Source of the DNA: Telopea speciosissima
Lineage: Eukaryota > Streptophyta > Magnoliopsida > Proteales > Proteaceae
Direction of reading: 5' to 3'
DNA: 64,000 bases
NCBI RefSeq assembly: GCF_018873765.1
Contig: NW_025317403.1
Location: 62,001-126,000 of the forward strand
Position numbers and translations under genes: made by a program. Under the pieces are notes generated by a model, which saw only the letters and a list, made by a program, of their open reading frames with translations, was not told the origin of the DNA and did not search any database. Shown here piece by piece: positions 55,839 to 64,000 of this stretch. Position 1 is the first letter of the stretch, and every line of letters begins with the position of its first letter.

Positions 55839-57041
55839 TCAAAAATTTGAGCATTGTACAATGGGTTCTTTCCACACTTCCTCAATTCTAGATCCTAGTC
55901 CTAGCAGACTAATATTCCCTTTGTATAGATCCAAGAGTTGAGGAACTTCTTTCTCATAGTTGGTCACAAACTTCTCTAAGAAATACTTCTCACTTTTTGT
56001 CAACAGATGTCCCATTTTAAGATCTTCCTTAACCAGACCTTTCAATATCAATACTCGTAAAACTGAACACCTTGGAAGAATCCTCTTCTCCAAGCTAAGC
56101 CCAACAAGTTGTGGGTGCGTGATGATAACTTCCCGTTCCCAACCCATTTTGTCAACAAAGAAATCTAAATGGCTCTTTATATTCTTCTCACACAGTTTCA
56201 TGAAAAAAGGGTACCTCCTAAATGCCAAGAGAATCTCATCCTCAGAAAAACCCCACCTTCGATAGGCCTCCAATTTGTGCTTCCATGTCGATTTTGTCAT
56301 TGATGTAAACACAGATAGAGCACTCATAAACGTGTACTTTGAAAGGTTGAAATCCATTTGCTTAATCTCCTCAACCGTCTGTTTGAACATATCATTTTTA
56401 GGTGTCAACGTTGAGGGATAGTAAGTTAGTAAACTCACGATAATAGACTCCGGTACTCCATTTTCTCTCAAGATTGCAATATTTCGAGCCACAGTCGGTA
56501 TATCACAATTGAAGAAACGAGCTTCACGTTTTAGACCAATAACAACATTCTCCAGAGTCCCAACTAAACTCTTCCAGAAATTAAAAGCTGGGATAATTTT
56601 GTTTTCTAAGCTACGGAACAAGAACTTTGAATCTTTGCAGAGGATTTTGGTAATGATAGGGCTCAAAACGCCCAACGAATGTAAGAATGCAAGTTTAGGC
56701 AGAAGCGTCTTTGTAGGGCTGGACACGAGCAACAATGGGCACTTTCTAATGAGACTGGAAATTTGGGCATCGGTGAATCCATGGTTTCTGAAAAGGGTAA
56801 GAACCGAGTCTGGTCCATCAGAGGATTCAAAACCAACCTTCTTCGATGCAGAAAGGGCGGCTGCGGGTGAGAGCCCACATGAGCTGATGAGGTAAGAGAC
56901 AACGAAAGGATTCTGATTTCTTGAGGCTTTTGAGGAGATGTATTTGAGAGATAAAGGGTTTTGTAGAAAACCCAGTTGGGTAGTTGAATCTCTTATTAAG
57001 GTTCTCCCGATTGGGACTCTTTTGAAGAGGAAACTAAACAT
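55839..57041 (-). CDS. mTERF family protein, intact single exon
   Basis: A 400-residue uninterrupted reading frame, the usual length for the plant intronless mTERF subgroup. It starts MFSFLFKRVPIGRTLIRDST, whose basic, acid-poor N-terminus suggests import into mitochondria (or plastids). The body is a string of helical mTERF repeats of about 30-35 residues: GLSPAAALSASKKVGFESSD, LIRKCPLLLVSSPTKTLLPK, AILRENGVPESIIVSLLTYY, HKLEAYRRWGFSEDEILLAF, FFVDKMGWEREVIITHPQLV, SLEKRILPRCSVLRVLILKG. Each repeat carries the proline-containing turn typical of the family. The likely role is binding organelle DNA or RNA; the target cannot be told from sequence. A decayed paralogue lies 1.7 kb downstream in the same direction. 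The start is supported by the paralogue having the same first residues. Confidence 0.92.
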   Translation of the reverse strand: MFSFLFKRVPIGRTLIRDSTTQLGFLQNPLSLKYISSKASRNQNPFVVSYLISSCGLSPAAALSASKKVGFESSDGPDSVLTLFRNHGFTDAQISSLIRKCPLLLVSSPTKTLLPKLAFLHSLGVLSPIITKILCKDSKFLFRSLENKIIPAFNFWKSLVGTLENVVIGLKREARFFNCDIPTVARNIAILRENGVPESIIVSLLTYYPSTLTPKNDMFKQTVEEIKQMDFNLSKYTFMSALSVFTSMTKSTWKHKLEAYRRWGFSEDEILLAFRRYPFFMKLCEKNIKSHLDFFVDKMGWEREVIITHPQLVGLSLEKRILPRCSVLRVLILKGLVKEDLKMGHLLTKSEKYFLEKFVTNYEKEVPQLLDLYKGNISLLGLGSRIEEVWKEPIVQCSNF

Positions 57042-57503
57042 TCGGAAATGTAACTAAAATCGCAATTAGTCCTGACTAGGAACTTACGGAGGGGTCTTCC
57101 GAGAGCGCGGCTTCAGTTTCCATTGCTTTCATCTGCTCTGGAACTTGAAACCAAAGTTCTCGAAAGGTGAAAGCTACTTCCGGGCTAGAAAGTGAAAATC
57201 CTCCAAGTAGATTTTAGGATGAGAATTCATTACTATTACTCCCCTTCAATTATCCTATATTTACTGATGCTTCCTACTTTTATACTTTTACCTCTTTTTC
57301 TCCCTGGCAGATTCCTAAACTTTGTTTTGATACTTCCAACATTTTTTAGGTCGTTAATAAAATAAATAAAATAAAACATTTTTTAAGGTCTTTTTTTTTT
57401 TTTTTTTTTTTTTTTTCCGTTTATGGTTTATTTTTTAAAAAAATTCATTACTAAAAATCGTTTGGATCAAAATATGAAAACCATGTGATAAATAATAAAC
57501 ATA
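57042..57503. other. upstream region of the intact mTERF gene
   Basis: Probable promoter and 5' UTR of the mTERF gene on the minus strand. It contains a T run of about 27 bases (57390-57416) and an AATAAAATAAATAAAATAAA stretch. No specific element is asserted. Confidence 0.4.
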
Positions 57504-57641
57504 GGGAGAATGTTCTCTCTGCCAGGGGCGCACGCTGCGCCCAGACACACGGGGGTGGGTGCAATGACCACCCTGCCCTTCTCAGTGGCAAGCCCATGAG
57601 TCTGGGCGCAGCCTGCGCTGCGGCACAGAGAACATGAACCC
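57504..57641. mobile_element. Mutator-like MITE 4 with perfect 9-bp target duplication
   Basis: A 138-bp GC-rich foldback with ends GGGAGAATGTTCTCTCTGCC and, inverted, GGGTTCATGTTCTCTGTGCC. ATAAACATA lies directly on both sides (57495-57503 and 57642-57650). The inner part, GCTGCGCCCAGACACAC against GTCTGGGCGCAGCCTGCG, extends the inverted repeat. It is the same family as MITE 2 (ATGTTCTCT end). Confidence 0.87.
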
Positions 57642-58061
57642 ATAAACATAATAGAGTATAGAAGGAAAAACCATTTCGTAACTATCAATACATAACTAAT
57701 TTTTATAACATTTTTGACAAAATGACCCATATATAGTTTTAATAATAGGTGAAGAGATTCCTACTTCACCAATCTTCTTTCCCAAATCAACTCAAAACAA
57801 TAACAGTGGGTATGGGATTCTTGTTCTTCTTCAACCTCGATGTTGCAAGTCTCCTGATTTCTTGCTTTTTTTAATCCTTCTTCCTCCTCATCTTTTCTTC
57901 TGTCTTTTGTTATTGCCAATTTCACAGATACCCTTGGAATTTTAGCCTAATTACAGAGACACCCAAGAACTTTCAAAAGCCTTGTTTGCCGAAACTTGGT
58001 CAATTGGTTTGTGCCTTGATTGTCAAAACTTGGGCTTGAGGCTTGTACAATTGTACTCGTG
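57642..58061. other. noncoding, nothing recognised
   Basis: AT-rich, with a CTTCTTCCTCCTCATC type pyrimidine stretch. No gene was seen. Confidence 0.35.
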
Positions 58062-58418
58062 TCTCACAATCATGGATCAAGAACTAGGTCGAAACCTGTC
58101 AAAACTATTGAGATATCTCAGTTTCGCAGGTTTTCGAGACGAGTTAGAGGTGAATTTTTAAAAGTGCTACGTTTCGACCAGGTATCGGTGGTTTCGACTA
58201 TGTTTCGATCGAAATATGGTTGAACCACCTTGAACCAGGCCTATATAATACCTCGTCTCGATCGAGAAGGCATATCTCGACTTGGTTTTGACAGAAACCC
58301 CTCCAACCAAGCTTTCCCCATGAATGGGAAAAAGTACTCGATTTTAACCTAGTTTCAGTTGGTTTTGACCAAAACTCGGTTTCAGTCAGGTCGAAACCCG
58401 AGTTCTTGATCCTTGCTC
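58062..58418. mobile_element. putative foldback element
   Basis: ATGGATCAAGAACTAGGTCG at the left faces the inverted right end AAGGATCAAGAACTCGGGTT. The interior is rich in TTTCGACC/GGTCGAAA type words on both strands. Termini and target duplication are not clear. Confidence 0.45.
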
Positions 58419-58762
58419 ACAATTGAGTGTCCAGCCAAGGCACCCCCTTTCCTCCCCCTCTTGGATTGCATCAAACGCTCAATCCTTCTTCGGGCCACCA
58501 TAGTGATGGACCTACCTTTGGCACCCAAAAAAAATCCTCATATCGTTGTCCTCTTTTCCATGTGCTAAGTTTCGGATACTTCAACTTAGGAGAAAAGAAA
58601 AAAAAAAAAAAAAAATGTCACATATTTCGCCATAGCTAAAAGGAAAAAGGTTTTCTATATTAAAAAAAGGGCAACATTATGCTAACTGATCATATAGCTC
58701 CTGCACCAACATGATAGCCAATGAAAATGCACACAAAGGCATTGGTTTGGATGCAATTTTCG

Positions 58763-59465
58763 ATTTCACTGGGGGTCGAGATTCAAGTTGCAAAGATTTT
58801 TGACATGAGACTTATCAAAAAAAACCAATTAACATTGGAAAACATGGTTGGATCCATGTGGTAGAAAACCACATCTATCTAATTGATCAAATTTTCACTC
58901 CAAACAAGTAAGGAAAATCTATTAAAATTGCTTTCAAATACAAAAATGCAAATACATTCTCTTATAATGAAATAATAACTTTGTAACTTATGACACTTTT
59001 TGACTCCTTGTCATGCTTCTCTTAGACTCAAACTTGGTGAATAAGATGGGCATGGGACGATCTAGTACACATTCAAATTCAATTACATGACAAGTAAACT
59101 TGACCATATTACATGAGTAATATCACAAAGCATTTTTACACTTAAAAATATGTAACCATTAATTTCATACCAAAACTAGGAAAAGATGACTATGTGGATT
59201 CACCCCATCAATTTCATACCAAAACTCAATCACATGGCCCATGGAGTATAGATTTTTTTTGAGCTAATCAAATGTCAGCATGAGATTGACTCGTAAATTG
59301 TACGGTGTGGTAATTAATATGCAATGTGTTGGATAAAAGATTTCTAAGGGTGTCATGCATAGCCTTTTTTTTGAGAGGGGGGTAGTTTATTTTATTTTTT
59401 ATTTATTTACTTGTTAGAAGTCATTTTTTCTAATCCTATAAATAAACATACTTTATTTACCAAAA
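58763..59465. repeat. duplicated noncoding block, copy 2
   Basis: Diverged relative of 49747-50138 and 50640-51125 in the same orientation and order, without the two MITEs found there. It ends where the MULE at 59470 begins. Confidence 0.75.
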
Positions 59466-59469
59466 AATA

Positions 59470-60539
59470 AAGGGTTATTTTCAAATGCCCCCGTGAAAAT
59501 GGTCAAACTTACAGTTGTCCTCCTAAACTTTTACTAATTCTACGCTTTGAATACCCTATCTTCTTTCAGTTACTTTTCTAAATTATGTTTCATGAATTCC
59601 TTTTCTTTTTCCCCCTTATTTGATTGCTTGATTAATGATTCTGATTTGATTGTGGGATTCGTGTTTTACTAATTAATAGGTTTGTTGCAGGTTCTATTGA
59701 TCTAAGCTTTTTGATTTTCTTTTAGTGGGTGTTTTTGTGTGGCTCTGACTGGCTTTGCCTTATCTTCTTTATTGGTCTTTTCAGTGAATCTAGAACAGAA
59801 GAAAACACGAATAAAATAAGGGTAAATGCAAGTGTCTCCTCCTCCCCCTCCAGATCTGATGTTTCTGAAATTAAATAATCAAATCAGATAAACAGAAGAA
59901 ACTTCTTCTTTTCATTAAAATTTCATTTTCATTATCACAATCTATTCAATAATCGTGCCAAAGCACCATCACTTCTCCGAATTAATTCGATTCGCAAATT
60001 CTATCAGATCCATGAAAATGAATTTTATTGAATGGTTTTGATTTCAGGAAGAGTCCTCACATACGCTATCCATGCCGAATTTGGTTAGATTATAGTTGAT
60101 TGAAGAAAAAATATCCATATAGATGATTCCAAGAGAGAAGAGATAGCTAGGGTTGCATCCTAGGAGAAGCAGTGAGAGAACACAAGGAAGAAGAAGAAGA
60201 GAAGGAAGATGGGAGAAGTAGCGAGAGAACACAGGGAAGAAGAAGAAAAGGAAGATTGAAAGAAATCAAAGAAGGAAGGAAAATAGGGGTTGCAGGTTTT
60301 ATTTATTTATTTATCTATTTTTTAAAGTAAGGATATTTTTGTCATTCCACTCTATCAAGGGCAGAATGGTCTAACCACGTACAAAAAATGTCAGACGTTA
60401 GAAGATAACGTTTCTGTCTAATGGGAGGGACTATAGTGGTACTTAGTTTGAAAAACAGGGATGCACGTAGAATTAGTGAAAGTTTAGGGGAACAATTGTA
60501 AGTTTGACCATTTTCAGGGGGCATTTGGAAATAACCCTT
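59470..60539. mobile_element. Mutator-like element with ~75-bp TIRs
   Basis: A 1.07-kb element. The left end AAGGGTTATTTTCAAATGCC and the inverted right end AAGGGTTATTTCCAAATGCC stay similar for about 75 bp (GAAAATGGTCAAACTTACA, CTAAACTTTTACTAATTCTA). The flanks CAAAAAATA and GAAAATATA could be a decayed 9-bp duplication (7 of 9). The interior has no transposase. It has an A/G-rich repeated segment at 60165-60260 (two copies of GRGAGAACACARGGAAGAAG). Confidence 0.72.
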
Positions 60540-61005
60540 GAAAATATAAACCAAAAAGATGTCTCCATATGGGCCGGCCTTTTCTTTTGCCACATGGCAA
60601 CTCAACTAGCAGCATAATCTGAGATTTTTTTGAATAATTTGGAAAAATAAAAGATCCTTGTGACAATAATAATTTATTTTTAAATAAAAACAAACCCGGG
60701 AAAAATATCTCTATTCGGTGGTGTTTCACTGTTTCCTACGCGCTACGCCCTCTCACCTGATACCAAAAGATGACACATTTGCCCTTGGGTAGATACTTAG
60801 GTGTGCTCACCTATTAGCTCAGACGCTTGTGTAGAGACCATGCGACCAAGTATAGATCTTTTGCCCTATAACAAATAAACTAAATAACATATAGGATGGG
60901 AGGGGTAAGGAAAAAATTTCTTAGAAAATATGTTGGTTGACAAATCCATATTTTAGGCATGCAATGCTATAAAATATCAAATAATAGAGCAATACAATGT
61001 TTAAT
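60540..61005. other. noncoding, nothing recognised
   Basis: No coding region or element was identified. Confidence 0.35.
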
Positions 61006-61500
61006 TATTATTTTTTTATTGAATAAAAGAGCCATGTGAACAGCCTCTAGCTTTAGATAAATTGAGGTCATGAAGCCACGGAATGGAACATGGCCAATTT
61101 GTCATATACATGATAGATAGGGCCTTCCGAGTCAGGGTATTTGCTATAACATTCAGATCGAGCCCGTAGAATACACTAAATGAAAAACGAAATCAAAACA
61201 AAAGAAGTAGAGAGCTGCTTCAGATTATCAATAATAGCTATTACATTTAACAGTGGGATCCTGTGCGGTTCAAGAATGTAGAAGACGACCTACTTGCTAT
61301 CCGATTCAACTTAAAGTCTGTTGTACCCGTGAAACATCATCAACTAATTTAACCATAAAATATCATGTTCTTTCTATAATATTTTTTTTTTCAAATTTTA
61401 GTAAGTATTAAAAATGGGGAGGGGGAATCAAAATTTTCTAGTTCTTCTCTATTTCAAAATGAATTTGGCAAACAAGTCATCAAACAAATGAAGTAATCAA
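61006..61500. repeat. dispersed repeat A copy 2 and block B
   Basis: 61006-61150 matches 48090-48240, and 61354-61490 matches 49350-49490 (ATATCATGTTCTTTCTAT, TCTAGTTCTTCTCTATTTC). The order A then B is the same in both places. Confidence 0.62.
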
Positions 61501-62137
61501 CTACACTTATAGTTTTAAGATTTAAACACCATATTCATCCAATATAAACCGACATAAACATTGAAAGGGAGAATCGAGATTTACCTCACACAGCACAAAA
61601 ACTCTCTATATCTCCCAAGCCAAACGTTTATGGTCAATTTGAACGCTATGGGTTTTGTAGATTGAAAAAACAAAACCCTCCTCCCGAAGTATGATACTAT
61701 GCCCTACACAAATTGCTGAGAAGTCTCAAACATGTAAGTCACAGGTTTGTATTGGGTATTTAAGTTGCAAGGGAAAATGTTATATTTCTAGGTAAAAATC
61801 TTGTTAAGGGGGTGGGGCTAGTATTGTCACAAAGTTTATGACAGATAATATGTCCATTTTGACCGCTGGATATGGAGTACATAGTATAAATTAGTTGTGT
61901 CAAATTTTACAGTCTAATTCAAATACCCCCTTTTTATTGGCATACATCTTGTGTATGTCCATGCATGTGTACCAATACTCTAGACATTAGTATGCACTCT
62001 CCCAATTTTGAGTGAGAAAAAACAATTCATATTAAAAAAAACATAAAAATACATGGCTCAGATGTGCCTTGTGATTTTCAAAAACATCACCTTCCATTCT
62101 TACAAGGATAACTACTAAAAAAACCAGAGAAGGGATC
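61501..62137. other. noncoding, nothing recognised
   Basis: AT-rich sequence without a recognisable feature. Confidence 0.35.
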
Positions 62138-62242
62138 AGGTTCATGTACGAGAACGCGTAAAGATGGAATCACCCCAGGTGGGACCCACATGGTGGATTC
62201 CATCTGTAAGCCTATGAGGCGTTCTTGTACATTCCCATGTAA
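62138..62242. mobile_element. short foldback MITE
   Basis: CATGTACGAGAACGCGTAAA and GATGGAATC at the left face the inverted right end CATGGGAATGTACAAGAACG and GATGGAATCCACC. About 105 bp. The target duplication is not evident. Confidence 0.55.
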
Positions 62243-63172
62243 GAAGCTAATCCCAACTCAAAAAATTCTAGGTGAAAACAATATAAAAAGGAAAAAAATT
62301 ATTCTCACAACCCACTTTCATAAGCTTATCAAAAGTGACCCTATCTAATGTGTCGAACGATGGCACAACAACACTGTAGTGCACAGCAGCGGATAAAGGT
62401 CCTCTCGTCTCACGGCAATTCAAACAGCACTGAGAACCTGAGTGCGAGGTTTTAAAAGTTGGAATCGGTCTGTGCCACTAGAATTGGTTCGTGTCATTGG
62501 AATTGGTTTCAAGAACCTTTGAATCAACCCTTTAATCGGCCCTTAAATCGGTTGTATTGGATCAGTCAGAGTTGGGGTTGATCACAACTCTCGATCGATT
62601 CCAAACCAAATCGGCTTAACCAGCGATCTAATTACCAATTCTTGAAACCATGCATGAGACTCTAATTTTATGAAGTTTCAGCCCAAACACAAATGTAGAG
62701 ACATTAAAGAATGAAAAAAATGAAAATACCAAAAAAGAAAGAACACTGCCCGGTGCCCACCAATTAGGAGACGCATGGGGGCATCCATTGGGAGGTGGGA
62801 TTTTTTATTTTGCAGGGGAGCAGGCGGTCCATCTAGGGGGAGCTCTGTTTGGTCACAGACTATACACGACCAAACAACGTTCATTTCCCCTAAAAAAATT
62901 ACATTGCAAACATGTGTGGTATCATTTGATGAAAATCTCCCACAACCATAACAAGGTTTTAAAAAACAATAAAATTGGAAAATCTCAAAAACTCTCTAAA
63001 CAAATCTCTCTCTCTTTATATATATTGCTTGTCAAATGGGCTTGGAGAGTTGTGACGCAGCTAGATCCGGCATGGGCTAGGCATAGTTGAGCTAAGTATC
63101 TTCCGCGGGGGCAGTTCTTCACGTCCATAAGCATTCTTTGCCTTTTGTTTCATCTATTTTTCATATATTTAT
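62243..63172. other. noncoding with a probable old foldback at 62450-62655
   Basis: GGTTTTAAAAGTTGGAATC at 62450 and the inverted GGTTTCAAGAATTGGTAAT at 62655 suggest a decayed foldback repeat. No gene was seen. Confidence 0.35.
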
Positions 63173-63345
63173 GGGAGAAAGAATACCACTTGGTCGGGCG
63201 TCTGGATGTGTACCTGTGCCTAGACACAGTCAGACATGAAATGACTAACACACCCTTGCCTTTCCATGGGGGCGGGCCGATCATTTGGCGTCCGACTGCG
63301 TCTAGGCGCAGTTATACGTCCAGACGCACGACCAAATGCACGTGT
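63173..63345. mobile_element. foldback MITE, Mutator-like family member
   Basis: GGGAGAAAG, then TTGGTCGGGCGTCTGG at the left face the inverted right-hand TTTGGTCGTGCGTCTGG, with GTGCCTAGACACAG against GCGCCTAGACGCAG further in. The composition and GCCTAGACACA words are like MITEs 2-4. The right terminus is blurred by the adjoining GT repeat. Confidence 0.6.
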
Positions 63346-63354
63346 GGACAAAAA

Positions 63355-63419
63355 TATGTATGTGTGTGTGTGTGTGTGTGTGTTCACGTGTGTGTGTGAG
63401 AGAGAGAGAGAGAGAGAAG
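63355..63419. repeat. TG and GA microsatellites
   Basis: (TG)n at 63360-63382, a short GTGTGTG stretch, then (GA)n at 63399-63418. Confidence 0.9.
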
Positions 63420-63903
63420 GGACGTAAGAGAGTCATGGGGGGAAGGAAACAGAAACTAGTTAAAATATATATGTTGAATCCATAGTTGGAAAACCAGGTT
63501 TTGACTCGGGCGAGTCACCCGAGTCGAGTCAAAATATCATAAAACCTGATCAAGAGTCATGTAGACTCACCAGGCTTAGAGAACGACCAAACTCAGTCCT
63601 GGCCAGTTTGCATTTTCCAAGAATCGGTAATTATGTCCGAGTCAAGAAAAAACCAACAAGTTGTATCATTTATCTCTCTCCTATCGATCTTGCCAAAATT
63701 GAAGATTGTTCTAAATCTAGATTTCTAGACAGATTAACCAAAAGGAAGCCATCACTTTCACTTCAATTACTAAATCTATCAAAAACAAACCCAAAAATAG
63801 TGGATCTTTAGCTACAGTTCAAGCAACGCCTAACTGTTAAGGGGGAAAAATTAAATTAAGTGCAAATGTATTGTTGAGTGTTAATAAATCTTGAAATGCT
63901 AGA
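63420..63903. other. noncoding, nothing recognised
   Basis: Contains CTCGGGCGAGTCACCCGAGT, a short local palindrome, and no recognised gene. Confidence 0.35.
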
Positions 63904-64000
63904 GGGCGGGCCTTGGTGCAACAATAAGGTTGATCTATTGTGACCAAGGGGTCACAGGTTCAAGTTGCGAAAGCAGGGGTAAGGGGTAAGGTTGCGTACA
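63904..64000 (+). mobile_element. tRNA-derived SINE (Au-like), cut by the window end
   Basis: GGGCGGGCCTTGGTGCAACA, then GTGACCAAGGGGTCACAGG and TTCAAGTTGCGAAAGCAGG, then GGGGTAAGGTTGCGTACA. The A-box and B-box like parts match the SINE at 47277-47405 read on its own strand. The 3' end lies outside the window. Confidence 0.78.

Noticed and set aside
58427..58639. 70-residue open frame starting MSSQGTPFPPPLGLHQTLN
   Set aside because: Ends in a poly-lysine stretch from an A-run; no domain and no upstream gene structure.

Overview
The window is plant nuclear DNA, almost certainly from a flowering plant. The evidence is split genes with GT-AG introns (aconitase, a BAG6-like ubiquitin-domain protein), plant-type mTERF genes, Ty1/copia, L1-type and RTE-type retroelements, tRNA-derived SINEs, Mutator-like foldback elements and a nucleosome-sized satellite. 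I cannot name the species. Most of the window is repetitive. The only protein-coding gene that reads intact is one mTERF gene on the minus strand (55839-57041).

Left part (1-38448). A 5'- and 3'-truncated L1-type LINE occurs five times. Copy 1 is split by a 5.7-kb Ty1/copia element (407-6129) flanked by the 5-bp duplication TCAAC. The element has lost catalytic residues in protease, integrase and reverse transcriptase and carries several stops. Between and after the LINE copies lies an AT-rich satellite with a monomer of about 184 bp, roughly 125-130 monomers by length. The layout is regular: LINE piece, about 0.6 kb of satellite in minus orientation, a 34-nt loop, then 2.5-3.5 kb of satellite in plus orientation (7.5 kb after the last LINE), then the next LINE piece. 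LINE/satellite junctions fall at the same place in most units, and the LINE copies share frame-breaking lesions. The whole LINE-satellite composite was therefore probably amplified as DNA (unit lengths about 6.2, 4.6 and 6.4 kb). The loop at the palindrome centre is in one orientation in units 1-3 and exactly reversed in units 4-5.

Middle part (38449-48300). An RTE-type LINE fragment is followed by two truncated, broken multi-exon gene pieces on the minus strand: a BAG6-like UBL gene (40197-41696, stop codon in the UBL exon) and the first six exons of aconitase (42890-45166, two frameshifts). Next comes a Mutator-like element with about 100-bp terminal inverted repeats and a perfect 9-bp target duplication (45617-47133). 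It is followed by a copia RT remnant with a SINE beside it that has a 16-bp target duplication.

Right part (48300-64000). Two tandemly related mTERF genes lie here, one decayed (53133-54161) and one intact (55839-57041). Around them are diverged duplicated noncoding blocks (49.3-51.1 kb versus 58.7-59.5 kb and 61.3-61.5 kb) that serve as empty-site controls for small Mutator-like MITEs. Other foldback elements, tandem duplications, microsatellites and a SINE cut by the window end make up the rest.
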